From NCBI GenBank assembly GCA_032768795.1, contig CP136499.1, forward strand, positions 682,001 to 746,000: DNA of 64,000 nt. The letters run 5' to 3'. The notes below the pieces were generated by a model. It had not been told where the DNA came from. It saw only the letters and a list, made by a program, of their open reading frames with translations, and ran no database searches. A program made the position numbers and the translations under genes. Each line of letters starts with the position of its first letter. Positions within the stretch are counted from its first letter, which is position 1. Source of the DNA: Tremella fuciformis. Lineage: Eukaryota > Basidiomycota > Tremellomycetes > Tremellales > Tremellaceae. This document shows positions 1-12,624 of this stretch, one piece after another.

Positions 1-1140
1 TGCAGGATTTGAAGAGCGACACGGCTCGTCCCATCTTTCGATGCAAATGTGACTTGGGATCCGGGTCCGGGTAGCTGGGTGTACAGCTTGGGCCAACCTT
101 CCCCCTTGCGTGGGCAAATGGAGACGACTCGCTCAGATGGTGTCAAGAAAATTAGGAGCGTGGACGTACTGTACGTTGGCAAGAGCAGAAATGTATCCCG
201 CCTGCGACCCGGCTGTTGCCACCGCCTTTTCCAACGAGCCGCAACATCGTGCATCCCGACAACGAACGTTGCCAAGTCCAAGCAGTAAAAGACAGGCAAC
301 CCCCATACTGTACCACATAAAGTAGCTTAATGTACCATCTATGTGTTCTGATTGTCAAAAGACGGCTTTGGATGTCCAACGTGGGATAGATACCGCACGC
401 GAACCCTCCGAACATCCCTGCCAGCAGTCTGTCTATATCATCGTGGACCAGCCTCAATGATTGCCGACACGACATCAGCATTATGCATTCATGATACCCT
501 TGAAAAAATAGCTTAACGTACCAATTGAGGATTATCAGGTTCGACAGAGCTCCATCTGAATATGGGGCAGAGTGAACCGAGAGAAGAATGTGAGAATGAA
601 TGATCAATGCTGGACGGTGCTAAGCCGAGATCCTTTGCGATACATGTAGTTATGTATCGTTACAGATGCTGCATCAGAGGGCAGAAGTGGCTCCATGTAT
701 GATCAATCGGCACGGCCTGTTCACATGCCCCGTTCTCAATCCATGCAGAAGGCGTTTAACACACTCGAAGAGACTTTCGGTAGTCGAATCCACCGTCCAG
801 TCTCTTCTGGCGTTTTGGCCTTACAGCCAAGACTCGCTCGATCAGGGTGGACGACTCTCCATAGGTCCAAACAGACCTGTCATCCTGATACAGCCCATGT
901 CCCGAGGTCACCTGCAACGTCAAATGGTCGTCGGGGCAGCGCCTAAAAGGAGACTCGCCCATTCTTCCAGACCTATCATCCTCCACTTGAGCCTCGCGTA
1001 CATGCCTTGTCTCTCGATCACCTTCTACTTAGGGTCTCAGACAGCCCTCGCAGTACAGAGTGCTCTCCTGTCTTCTGCCGTCATGTCGACGCCGCGCCCG
1101 TCATCCGCTGATGCTGCATCTTGACTCTGCGACGCCAAAC
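1..1140. other. No recognisable gene
   Basis: Several open frames of 60-150 codons overlap on both strands here, but none shows a recognisable domain, a convincing start or a splice pattern. I see no repeat shared with the rest of the window. The right edge runs into the decayed inverted-repeat end of the first MULE copy. Confidence 0.5.
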
Positions 1141-4100
1141 ATGGGCACGAGGGCAGATTGTAGAGGCACCAGTCTGCCGCACACACGTTCACCTCTCACG
1201 TTTGCTAAGTCGCTCGAGGTGCTTTTGACTGTTCTCAAAAAGATATGACTGCATAGACATCCGTTTTACATGTAAATCCCGCTTTAGAGAGGCCCCGGTT
1301 ACAACGAAGCTGGCTCCGGCTGCACAAAGGATTGGCTTATTGGCAAGGCTGGGTGGCTGTTCTGGACAGGTGGTAGGAGGGGCGATAGGGGGGGATATCG
1401 GGTCAATGGGGACTTGGTTGTCGATGTTGCCGCTCCTGACGAAGTGGACGCTTGGATTCAGGCCATAAGAGCCCATTGCCGGTGTCGCGGCCTAGCCAAT
1501 CAGCACCGCGCAGCCAGCAAGCTGTGGCGTTCAGACAAATGTGGCGGACACTCACATGCATTCCCTGATGACCTGTGCTCGCCACCCATGGGCTGCTCGC
1601 CACCATCCTAGCCCTGGGGGTCACTGTCACCATCTCCATCGCTGTCCTCTCAGTCTCCCAAGCCGTCATTGCCTTCATGAACGTCTGAAGTGTCGATTTG
1701 AGGCTGACAAGTCGCTTTCGAGTCTCGCTCTGCTCCTCATCGGCCAGAGCGTCCTCGCCAGCCTCCCAAGTCTGGCAGCGCACGCTCCAAGAGGCCATGT
1801 CGCAAGTTTTGAGTACTCGGCCGGTGTGGCAGTTCTTGGAGAGGTGTCACTTGGGACGGAAGCAGCGTTGCCGTCTCTCTTTCCTCTTTCCCAGCTGATT
1901 CTCTGCTCGGGTGTGTAGCCGCCCTGTGTTGCTATCGATGTCGGCTGAGACACGGGTGACTGTGCTCCTTTCCTCTCGCCTGGAGCTGCGATCACGCACG
2001 AGACGATCATCGAACATGTGGGTGTCTGCAACGGGGTCCGGCAGAGCTGTCAACATGAAGGGGATCATCATGGATGGGCTGGGTGACCGGTGGGGCGGCG
2101 AAGAGAGGTGCTTGGGTGTCAAAAGACAGTTCCTGGCCCACCGCCGCGGCTGCAGCTGCCCTGCAATCTGCTCGGAAGGATTTTGCCGTAGACGCGGGTC
2201 GCAAATGACATTGGTGTCGTTATCGTTCTCCCATTCGGATCCTGAGAGCTGATGGACGGCAACGATCCCTTCTAGGATGCCGTTGGTGGCCCCGGGTGGT
2301 GATGGCGACCACGATTTCGTCCCAGATATTCGGATTCAGCAGCCGCCAATGACGATGTATCGCTGTGATCGATACCCAGCGACCGAGGTTGCCTGCAAAG
2401 TGATGAAACGCATGGAAGACCGTAGGACTTGCAGAGTTCTGACCGAGATGGGGATGATAATCGATGTAGGCAGCGACGAAGAGCTCTTTGATGCTGTCGT
2501 CCACCATGGTCCTGTATATTGGCATTGGCTTGGTCATTCCGCCCACCAGCCCGTCGAAGACGCAGGGCAGCGAAGACATCGTGTAGGGCGTCTTCGAAGG
2601 CTGCTTAGGCGATGTCGGCAAGCCAGAAGTTGCCATAGCCGAAAGCTTGTCCTTCCAGCCCGTAAGGTCGGCAAAACATGGCTTGGCAGCGAGCTTGATG
2701 TTCTCTCGCAAAATGCCACCAATATGGAGCCGCTTTACATGAGGTAAGAGCGTGTCGATAGCACTGGTCAGGACGTCCTCGCGATCGATAATGACGACCT
2801 TGATCTCCGTCCTGACGGTCCAATGAGGTCGAAAAAGGCCGCGATGGCGAGATTGTACCTCTGCTCTGCCCCTCGCGATAGATAGCCGACGGTGGCGGTG
2901 TAGGTCTGGTTGTTGGTGGTGGTGAACCCGCAGATATGGAGCACGGGGAGGCGATAGCGATTGGTGCAGAAGGAACAGTCGACAAAGAGGACAGTCGGGT
3001 ACATGTTGAGTCATCGTACGGGCATCGGGCGTGATGAAGACTGGGCCGCAGAGCTCGCGGGCGTCATTTCTCCAGGCCTTGAAGAGGTCGCCGTTGTCCT
3101 TGAGACGCTGGACGGCAGCCTCGGCTGCGCCTCGGCCAGCTCGGAGTGAGGTGGCAAGGTGATGGCGGATGTCGCGGACATCGGTGCGGGTGATGAGTGC
3201 GTGAGGGTTCTCTGAATGAGCCGGACGATCTCGACGATCTTGACGCTAACAAGGTGTCGGCGGATAGCTGCATCGACGTCTGCTGTCCGGCTCATGCGAC
3301 GGAGGTAAGCTATGTCGATGCCCCTCTGCAGCTCATGGTTGTGGACGTTGAATGGGACATGGGGGAACCAGAAGGGATAGTCGGCGGTCCTGCATGCTTC
3401 CTGGCCGTACTCGATAGTCTCCCACCGCCATAAGACCGTCCACTCGCAGTCGCTTACGGGTATGACCAGGCACCTCCCTGGTCTCTTTGCCATGGTGGTT
3501 GCCTGCCCGACCGCCTCGAACGCAGGTCATGAGACATCGGCCATTGACAGGGCAGCGTTGGGCAGTGACGGCACAGGATTCGGCGGACAGGGCGAGCTGT
3601 TGGGTGTGTTGTTGTGCAGCCAACAGAGACGGCTGAGGCTGAAAGACCAGGGGAGGGTGGGGTAGGACAGGCCGGCCTGCATGGGTGGGATCGTGGAGGT
3701 CGTCCTCGAGGTCACTCAAGTCTCGGTCTGACAGAGAATTGTCACCGAGGCGTGATGTGTCATCCTCGAGGTCGGTATCGGCAAGAGGCTCGTCATCTCA
3801 GTCCAGGAGAGAGAGCGGAGTTCTCTGAGAGGGGTGTCATCGACAAAAGAGACTCTGGGATCTGGAGGGAATTCCTAGGGTGACAGTGAGATCGGCTGCA
3901 AGTCAGCCAACAGACCGTTTCTGAATAACAGAAGCACACTCACCATTAGGGAGAGCTCTGTAGATTGGTCTGAGCCGTAAAAGAGAGGGATAGAGGGTGG
4001 CATGCGTTGAATGGGGCGATTTGAGGGAAGGGACCTGGGCGCGGGTGAAAGAGGGGAAGTGTCGATCTCGGTCAAATCGTGTCGTACAAAAGCAATATGG

Positions 4101-4310
4101 GCATCGGGAGGCAGCTGGAGACGTGTAGAGACCGTTGTGCGTGAAATGAGCGTGATAGCAGACGTGTATAGTGAGATGTCGTTGTGACGGTGGTGAGCAA
4201 TGACGGGGTGCTGACGACGAGTGACTGAGCGGCGTTTCGGCGATATCGCCGGCTACGCGCACGAGGCATTTTTGGCAGTGGGTCTCAATCTTTAACGGCA
4301 CCCATATAAA
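1141..4310 (-). mobile_element. Decayed MULE DNA transposon, copy A
   Basis: This stretch is collinear with the well-preserved MULE at 47,017-50,727, with the transposase on the minus strand. The left end keeps a mutated terminal inverted repeat: around 1,143-1,185 the GGGCAC...GAGGCACCAG spacing resembles the intact repeat. It is followed by the shared subterminal stretch with CTAAGTCGCTCGAGG at about 1,204. Homology on the right stops at about 4,305, just after a segment shared with copy D (CACGAGGCATTTT), so the right inverted repeat is lost. Many indels break the reading frame. No target duplication could be found, so the limits are approximate. It is an old, immobile copy of a family present four times in this window. 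Confidence 0.75.
1403..3870 (-). pseudogene. MULE transposase relic (copy A)
   Basis: Broken minus-strand pieces match the transposase of copy D. Around 3,011-3,493 are remnants of the DNA-binding N-terminal part (the NHELQRGIDIAYLRRMSRTA region). Around 2,768-3,004 lies the start of the catalytic domain (FVDCSFCTNRYRLPVLHICGF), including the first catalytic Asp. A block at 2,600-2,770 keeps the second Asp context (REDVLTSAIDTLLPHVKRL). The C-terminal part continues to about 1,403. The pieces fall in at least three frames and contain stops, so no full transposase can be made. Names and motifs rest on alignment by eye to copy D and to the MULE transposase family. Confidence 0.75.
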
Positions 4311-4325
4311 GATTGCGGCCCCAGA

Positions 4326-4693
4326 ACTTGACCGTAAGACATTGATGATACTTCAAACTTCTGCTATCTCAAGAAATAGCCCCCACCTGTATGCGTGCCG
4401 AACTTCAGCTTTCTAGCTGCATGCATAAACAACTGACGGGCCGCTGTAGAAGACGGCGCAAAAACGCGGAGATTGTGAGGAGCTCCAGACTCCCCCGCGC
4501 GCAGGTGGTGCAGCTGATTTCCAGCTGAAGCCTGCATCTCTCATTCACTCAGCTGGAAAAGGTGTGCACACATCAAGAGCAGCTGATAGGCATGCTGCAG
4601 CTCTTTGCAGAGGCCAGAACCATGCATGGGACACAATAAATTATGCTGCCCGCGTTTCTCGGGGGGTGCGGTTAAAAAATTGGCCTGGGTGCG
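4326..4693 (+). repeat. Dispersed repeat, family unknown, copy 1
   Basis: About 365 bp that recurs in the same orientation at 31,108-31,468. Both copies begin with CTTGACCGTAAG, share GGGC[CT]GCTGTAGAA and a CAAGAGCAGCTG...GGCATGCTGCAGCTCTTT block, and end near CGTTTCTCGGG. I see no coding potential, no LTR-type TG...CA ends and no clear RNA polymerase III box. Copy 1 abuts the right end of MULE A and copy 2 abuts the left end of MULE B, so it may be a MULE-associated or independent small element. Confidence 0.6.
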
Positions 4694-7214
4694 TCCATCG
4701 AGACCCTACGTGAAAGCACTCACCTGCACCTGTGCTGCGTCAGGGCGTACGAGATCATTCTATCCTTTCCTCCTCCTCTCTCAGACAGTATGTCCTCATT
4801 ATGATACACTTCTGCTTGTCAGACAGAAGCATCATTGTCGGGCGGCATATATATGCATATACACTATGCGTATATTAATGACTGAATCAAAGAGGTCCCT
4901 GGACTAATTCAGTAATCTCCATCTTTTGTGTATCGTGATAATTGGCGACAATCTCTGCTCCGTGCGTGCTTTGATTCTCAGTGCTGAACTGTCATGACTG
5001 CATCTCAGGCACAACGGCTGCATGTGAAAGCGGGTCAGCCTGGGCATCTGCGGCCGTCGCCTAATCTTGTCGTCGCCCATCTCGCGACAAATCGACGGCC
5101 CATCGTCAGCCGCTGAGATCATACGTCTAGCCAGGCCATACCCTACTCAAGAAAACGACGAGGATGTGAGCCCGCCTCCGCGCAGCCCTCGACACCACGC
5201 CGGTCGCGTCGAAAGGCCGCGGATGGATCCAACAGAGAGCAGTGGAAGATCATCCGACATGCAGGAGGGTTGGAGAGGCCCGGCCTGTCACTCAGCGGGA
5301 CCATCACGCTCGGAAACGCAGGCACACAAGACGAATCTTCGCCTGTTCTCCACCAAAATACACCCGAAGGTGGACAATTGTCATCGCGGCGGGAAATTCG
5401 CTGGCGATGTGTCACGCTACTTCTCTGTCTCTGTCCAAAGGGTCCGTTACGAGGTAACCGAGACCCTTTGACTTCGGCCCGGCTAGGCAAGATCAGGAGA
5501 AGAAGCTGGGGGATCGAAGGATTCGTAGAGTCTGAACGAGTGTCGACAACGGTCGGCGAGGCAAGGCAGGGCAAGGCAGGGCAGGTCAAGGCACGGACAT
5601 GGCAAGGCAAGGACAAGGCCGCCGACAAGTGCTGTACCGGCACAGCTGTGGGGCAGGGCGGGGCGAGAGAGAGTGTAAGTGAAGAGAGAAGTCCGTATGC
5701 AATTCAATTGCGAGAGTACTGGGGTTCAGTGAGGGCTCTTCCAGCCTTAAGCATCCTGCGGCGCATGTCATTGTCTCTGTGACTCGGTCTCTCAGTGTTC
5801 GGCGAGCTGTCCAACTACATCGAGCTCATTGTCTACTAGTATTGTTGTGGTCGCTGGATGCGAGTCTTGCGGAGTGAACGTCGAGGGGCCTATCGTTGCT
5901 TGGCAGCGAGCATGGAGAGTACACGAGTATCATCGGGCTGGAGCTGAAGGTCGCACCCCGGATTGCATGTCTCGTATGTCAGTCCGCCTATCCGCATGAA
6001 GTATAGGCAAGACGAGCGTGAAACAAGCTGTGACCCATGAAGGCCTCGGCTCAGTCCTCAGATGCGTGACTGTGTCGACGGGTGCTGAGCGCAGGACTGG
6101 CAAGGTCGGGGTTGAAGCTTGGATATTACAGCGTGAGATCACTGGCTGGAGGTGCAGTACTGTACAATTATCTCAACTCGATCGTTGAGTATCCCCACCC
6201 TGTACAGTACAGTATCAAAGGCGAGCCCGGGCGCGGGTCGGCGATTTACTGCACGTCACCGCAAGGCAGGCGGTACGAGGACGGCGGCGCGGTATCCTTT
6301 TTGCGTACGACCCAGATAGCCAGGGTACTGACGTGGAGCCTCATGCAGGCCGGAGCACGGATCTGGTCAGTGGGACTGGTCCGTCTGGATCTTGAGCAGC
6401 ACCTCCCGTCCTGCAACAACTGGCTGCCAACTCGGGCAGCGTCCAGCGCCTCTGGGCGAGGATGTCCTTGCCATCGGTCAACCAGGCGCCGCCACCAACA
6501 CTAGGTCAGCTTCGGCAGCTAGGCTGCTGGGTCCAAGACTGCAACGCCCTGGAAAACTTAGCCAGCTTAGACTGACGCTTGCATGCTCTGGTGGCCAGGC
6601 ATGGCAGCCCATGTTGATGCCAGGGAGCTCCAAGGAGAGACCGTGGAATGTCTGTGCTTCGGACTCGCTCGCGCCAAGTGTGCAAACCACGCGGAAGAAA
6701 ACCAGTGTCGTTTCGGCCGTCTCAGGCCACGACCAGCGCTGAACGAGTCGTCGAGGTGATTCATGCTTGCGTTCCAGGCCAAACGAGGCGAGGAGCTAGT
6801 GGAAATGTGGATGGTGCAGTCGACACATGTGCTGCCCTCGACGTGAAAACCCGAGAAGTGCGTTACCGGAGGCGACCAAAACGAGGGACGCGTGGTGGGT
6901 TTTCCTAGAGCACGGTCCCTGCGCCGCTTTTGTCAGGTCGTCGCGGTACATTGTCGCCAGCGGCAGAGCAAGACCATGTCCAGAGGCAGGGTGGTCGGGA
7001 ATTACGCCTCGGCATGGCCCTGAGGCCGTTCGAGAATGAGACGGGGCCGTGTGCCGCATACTAGGGGTGCTGCGCTTGTGGCTTAAAGGGCAGATCGGGC
7101 TCGTGTATGGCCCGGCATCCCAATTGGTTGGCACTTGCGCGAAATCAATAATGACGCGCAGTTGAGGGACCCTTGGGCGTCTCGAGATGTTCTCCATGGC
7201 TGGCGGACCGCTGA

Positions 7215-7261
7215 CCCCCCCCCCCCCCCCCCCCAACCCCCCCCCCCCCCCCCCCCCCCCC
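7215..7261. repeat. Poly-C tract (C20-AA-C25)
   Basis: An almost pure 47-bp cytosine run interrupted by AA at 7,235-7,236. The opposite strand is poly-G with G-quadruplex potential. Length in an assembly is likely to be unreliable. Confidence 0.9.
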
Positions 7262-7910
7262 GGACACCCCCTACGCCATTGATGGGGCATTTGTCGGCCA
7301 ATCGAGTCTGTCTTTTCACACCGCGTCTGTCTTGAAGTCTTTGTCGAGGGTTCCACTCCGGCGATCGTCGGTCCTCGGCGGAAACGGCTTGCCGGAGTCG
7401 GGCTTGGAGCACACAGCACCGACTGACGTGAGCTGTATTGACCGACAGATTGCTTGTGGAGCGACCGCACCTCTGGGTGTTTATTCTGGTATCCTTTCGC
7501 ACGTAGACACGGTAAACTTCATCCCCTTCCTCAAATTCTTCACCCTTAGCATTCAAGCAATGCTATTACGACCTTGTCTTGGCAGATTCACAGTGTATGT
7601 ACATACGCTGAGCTGCTGCCTGAAAAGACACTTGCACAGAGATTGCGAGCAGATGTGTATGGACAGTACACTGAGTCTCATCACAGCAAGGAAGGTATAT
7701 TCGAATGAGATGTATCACCCCTGCTGCTGCTTGGCCTGTTGTTGCCGCCACCGCTGGCGGTCCTGCAGAGGAACAGCCGTCAGTGCCAAAGCTTCACCAG
7801 CCTCCAGTCCTCTCCAAGCGGGACTAGAAGCGATTATGAATCGCTGGAGAACAACCACATCAGGTAGCGCCAGCGAGCTACACTGGGACCAAGCCTGATG
7901 GGGGATGGCA

Positions 7911-7936
7911 GGGGGGGGGGGGGGGGGGGGGAGGGG
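7911..7936. repeat. Poly-G tract (G21-A-G4)
   Basis: A 21-bp guanine run followed by A and GGGG. It lies about 700 bp from the poly-C tract on the other strand sense, so the two could in principle pair. Confidence 0.9.
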
Positions 7937-8580
7937 CGGCAGCGAGTGGTCATTAGCCGTCAGTTCGCTCTCACCACCGTCAGAGGCAGAGGGTAGTAAC
8001 AGAACTCACGGGTGATGAGACATTGGGCAGCTTCCCTCAAGCTTGGATTCATGATGACCCTCTCTCCTTCATCTTCGCCCTTTGTCTTATAGCCGACGGT
8101 AATGCTGACGCTGACGCTGACATGCGACGGAGACAGAGTCCCATGTTGGACGAGATATGCAAATGCTCCTCGCAACGTTTTGCAAGGCTCCTGAACCGCT
8201 TGTCTCTGCCATTTCATCGCGTTTGATATTGTCAGCACCTCACCACTTGGAGCCATTGTAAGACCGAATGGAATGGGGATTGCATCCGGGCTCACGGTCA
8301 AGACCTTGTAATACCGCTTGAGCAATCTTCTTGTTTGCCAATCAGCCGCCCCTCATCGCATCTCGCCTCTCGCCTCTGGCTTGCAAACCGACCGCTCGCT
8401 TCTCACAGCCCACCAACAAGCTCGCAGCCGGCAGCGCGCAGCATGCAGCTCGCTGACTCACTGGGAACACGGTCCACGACAGGCTGCAACCCCTGCAGCC
8501 TCCCTAAAACCTCCCTCAGCCCCCTTTGCTCTATATACCAAGCTCAAGCTCGGCTAATCTCCTTGTAGACCGTCGCCTGA

Positions 8581-11500
8581 GCCTCCCCCCCCCCCCCTCC
8601 TCCTCCTCCTCCTCCTCCTCCTCCACCTCCTCCTCCGCCGCCGCCGCCGCCTCCTCCTCCTCCGCCCACTCCGCACGCGCCTCTCGGATCTACGATCAAC
8701 CCCGTTACACAAAGAGACCACAACGCATATCAACCTCTCTGCCTATGGGTTCAAGCATGCTCCAGTGAAAGAGCGGCTATTGAGAGCATCAACCTCCCCT
8801 ATATCCAGCACACACTGTGTCGTGCGCCCGTCGTAGAGGGCAAACGAGTCAATCTCAACTTGACGCTGACCTCTGTCGCCTCTGGAGGTCATCCTCTGAT
8901 TGTATCACTCAGGAGCGTAGAGTGGTCTTCTGCTCAGATTAGCCCTGGTGGTGGTGTGATAGCCACCACGTATTCCGGTAAAAAGTATCGTCTCTTCAGA
9001 TGCGAGCCCCTCGAGCCGAACGAGAACACCGACAGGAACAACGCCATCAGCATTGATGATGATCAACTCCAGGAGGCAAGATACATCAACATGCCCAACA
9101 GTCAGTCCCCAACACCATGCTTACTCGCACCACAATGGCCTCCGCTGATTTGCAAGTGCTCACTGAACTCTGTACCCGGTTTGGCAGAGGCAAGATATAC
9201 ACCTGGCTCGGCTCACGCACACTGGTCAGTCGTCTCCGACTCTTCTGCGGCGCCGACTGCTCCTGTGTCATGTTGAGCAGGCGTGCTGATGACAAAGGTT
9301 GCCATCAACCCATACGGACGAATTCCCTCTCTTTCTGCCGATGAATTGAGGCTCTCGCACCAACTGAAAACATCAACAGTCGCGCCCTCCTCAGCCGGTA
9401 TAGGGGAGCTTGTAAGACGGCTACACTGTTCGTCAACCACGCTGCGGGCAAGACAGCCAGCGGGGACGGGAACCAAGTAGGATTACTACTATCTCGCGAA
9501 TCGTAAGTAAACTCATCCGACGGCCCCCATGTTGGATCGTGTTGTATCGTGTGAGGCGAGGGCCAACTCGACAGGGGTGCAGGAAAGACAGTCTCTGCTA
9601 ATTTAGCAATCGTCCACCTTGCATCAAACAGCGGCAGCAACAGCGTTGGCGGCGGCGGAAAGGCCGCAGACCTGTGTCTCGCACTTAAACTTGCCGGAGT
9701 ATTACTAGCGGCATTTGGCAACGCCAGTACCGAGCGAAATGTCGACTCGTCCCGTTTCTCATTATTGACCACTGTACGCCTCTCTAGGCCCAGAATTCAT
9801 CACGCAGAGACGCTGATCAATACAGCTGGGTATAGCGGCTAGTGGGACAGTCGTGTCGGCTGCTGTCGCGGTGTACGCGCTGGAAGAGTCGCGCGTGACC
9901 CGTCAGGCGACATCACACACGGCTTTTCATATCTTTTATCTCCTAGAACGGGCAGCGCGATCATTTCCCTCGTCGTCTGCAACAACAGCAACGTCGCTCG
10001 ACGAGGCTCTGAAGCTCATAGCAAGCAAGTCGCACTTGCGTTTCATCGTCAAAAGCGAGAGTCTGCGCTCGCTACCCGAGGCGGATCGACCAAGCTTGGA
10101 AGATGCTCTGGAGATGTTCCTCCCGTCCGTCCAGACCACCCGAATCGACTCGATCCTCTGTGCTATTTTACTCCTGGGCGAAGGTATGCAGCACCTCGAG
10201 TTGGTTTGTGAGCTGCTACAGGTTGATCTGGAATCGACAAGGGAGGCGATTCTTTTCAGGCAGATGGGGGGGGGGGCAGCTACATCAACGCACCAAGGTG
10301 GATCAACAGGGTATGTGCGATAGTATGGCTAGGAGGTTGTTTGGCGGGACTTTCCGAGTGAGTTTGCCCCTTTTCGACCTCACGGCGCAAGGGCTCGCCA
10401 GCCTCCCGGCGGTGGCTGATCGGTGCTGACACTCTGGTCAATCGTGGAGCGTATCAACACGGTGTTGGAGACCAAACGTAATACCGACCAAAGCGTCATT
10501 GGCCATATCAGGCTCTGCGACGTATTCGGGTTTGAGAATCTCCCAAAGGTCGGTACAAAATCCTCTCGACTAGCTAGCTTTGCTGACAATCATCAGAACC
10601 AGCTTGACCAGTTACTCATCAATGACTCCAACGAGGTCCTACAACGGCTGGTAAGTCACCCTCAACCCCTCAGCGTCAGCTCGAAGAAAGTCTCTAATGC
10701 TGACCCACCTCCAGTTCATGAACTCGATGCTACAGGACGGCAGCGATCTACGTAGCGACAAGCAGGGCGATGAATGCTCGAGCTGGACCAGTCCGGAAAT
10801 GGTAGCCGTATTCGACTCGCTCGACAACGCCTCCCGTGGGCCCACAAGCGTTCGAAAAAAAACAGCAGCGGCGGACAGGCAGACGACAAGGCAGACCGGT
10901 TAGCGAGCATTTTCATAACCAGTCTACAACAAGCCCTCCCCCAAACAACGTTGTCGAGGACGTCGAACACCAGGTCTCGGTCGATCGTCACTTGTGTCAA
11001 CGACCCTTTTACAATCGCTCATTTCGCTGACAACGTGAACTACGATCCTACCTGTATGGTGGACGAAAACAGGGATACCTTTTCCCCTGCATTGTGCAGC
11101 ATTCTGCACAAATCGCGTTGTGCTTTCGTCGCGAGGCTGCCACTCGTCAGCACCCCCGGGCCTACTGGCGGCGGTCGCGGGGCGCAGACAGCCCGTACTG
11201 TATCAAAGAACGTTCGGCGTCCAGTGCAGGAACTCGTCAAAGTGCTCACCGCATCCATCGGACCGACTGGTACACCCACCCCACTATACTTCATACGCTG
11301 CATCAAACCAAACAAAGAGTTCAAACCCGGTGAAGCCGACAACCTGTACGTCCAGCGACAACTCGCTTCTGGAGGATTAGCGCAAGTGGCCGCTCGTCGT
11401 CTTATTGTTAGCCGGATATCGCTGGATTGTTTCGAGAGGAGGTACGGCACTTTGGCCGCACCGGAAGAGGAGGGCGTGGCGATTGATAGGCGAGAGCGTA

Positions 11501-12624
11501 TTCAAGGTATACTCGGTCTGGTGACACAATTCGACGCGCATGGTGGGGACATCGATGCCGGTGACACCGCCGACGGGTGCTCCCCTTTTCGGCTTGAGGG
11601 TTCTACTGGTACGGTCTGGGCGAAAACTAGGACCTGGAATAGACTCGATTCGGATCTGGCTCAGAGGGCGCGAGTCAAGGCTCGGCTGGATGCCGAGGTC
11701 GTGGCGCATCCAACGGCCCAGACAAAGGGCGAGGTCAAGGTCGAGAAAGAGGTCGACCGGGAGCAATGCCCAGGGCAAGACCAGCCGTCCCATGTCTTTG
11801 ACTCCACCACGCGGGTGCAGACAAAGGACGGGAAGCAGATGGTCACCCCGGCCGTCCACACCGCGGACGAGCAGTATCCGGTCCCCACGGGCAACCCAGC
11901 CCCGCCTCTGTCACTCGCCAAATGGAGAGACGACCTAGAGAAACTGGCCGACCAGCTACTCAATCGAGTACATATTGAGCGATTGCTCATCAATTGGGAA
12001 AGCCAAGCTGCTAAATGGGATCGCGTCAACGATACGCAAACCCACGACCCTTCAGCGGAGGGAGGGAGCAGCATGAGCGGTACCCAGGCTGCGCTGGAGA
12101 GGACGTGCCGGATCGTTCGAGCTCGTAGTCGCTCCCTGTCGTTATATCTCGATCTGGTTGGAGATGGAGGGGAGTCGGACGTGTTTGCGATTCTGACTCA
12201 GCTGCGCATTCTACTGCTCGACAAGTTTCGCATCAGCGCCGACCCCAGAGCGTCCGTCGCCGATGAGTATACCACTTTCGACCTAGCGACCTCTGCAGAA
12301 CTGGCCGCAGCTTGTCTCGAAATCTGGGCATGGGACGGGATCGTAGCGGGTATGCATGCCGGACCCACCAGCGCCTGTAAGTGTCTTTCGAGTATACATG
12401 AATGAGTCTGACTGACTGTGATAGCTCCAGCGAAATGCGAACAGTTTTGGGGTCTGATGAAGAGTACGTATTGGTCTTCGTCTTCTCACCTTCTTCGCAT
12501 CTTTCTCGGGTGAGTAAGCTGTGGGCTGACAGATGGTAGCGTGGGTTGTCAACTGACTTATGCCAACCCTGTCATCGGACTGCCTGTCGAATGTCTTGTG
12601 GGAAGATGCCAAGAAAGGATGTAG
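8581..12624 (+). CDS. Divergent myosin-motor gene, spliced and probably frame-broken
   Basis: Pieces in order match a myosin motor: DLQVLTELCTRFGRGKIYTW then, after a 73-nt intron (9,225-9,297), VAINPYGRIP; the FHIFYLLERA and AILLLGE blocks in 9,853-10,270; CDSMARRLFGGTF near 10,320; relay-type DVFGFEN near 10,525; NQLDQLLINDSNEVLQRL joined over an intron (10,651-10,713) to FMNSMLQDGSD; FTIAHFADNVNYDP near 11,020; and FIRCIKPNKEF near 11,290. The C-terminal exons fit introns 12,377-12,424 and 12,464-12,532, with a stop at 12,622-12,624. The P-loop position (near 9,440) reads VNHAAGKT, lacking the usual first Gly. Frame changes coincide with a G11 run (10,266-10,276) and an A8 run (10,855-10,862), so it is either decayed or carries assembly indels. 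Chitin-synthase-type motors are the nearest family I can suggest, but no synthase domain follows. The 5' start is not resolved. Confidence 0.65.
8585..8664 (+). repeat. Poly-C then CCT/CCG microsatellite
   Basis: C13 is followed by a CCT repeat with CCG units. In the frame that continues into the conserved open stretch at 8,749-9,100 it would encode a run of prolines, so it may be the coding N-terminal low-complexity part of the myosin-like gene. Confidence 0.8.

Larger units (their letters stand above)
4694..8580. other. Gene-poor stretch with homopolymer runs
   Basis: No gene is identifiable with confidence. A plus-strand open stretch at about 5,040-5,470 has protein-like composition (Ser/Pro/Arg-rich, with a DGPSSAAEIIRLARPY segment) but no in-frame ATG and no recognised domain; it could be an exon. 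At 5,555-5,620 there is a degenerate GGCAAGGCAGG-type repeat. The remainder holds two long homopolymer tracts, listed separately, and short overlapping open frames that look like noise. Confidence 0.4.

Noticed and set aside
152..1124. Open frames of about 150 codons near the left edge
   Set aside because: Composition is not gene-like, both strands are open and no motif is recognised.
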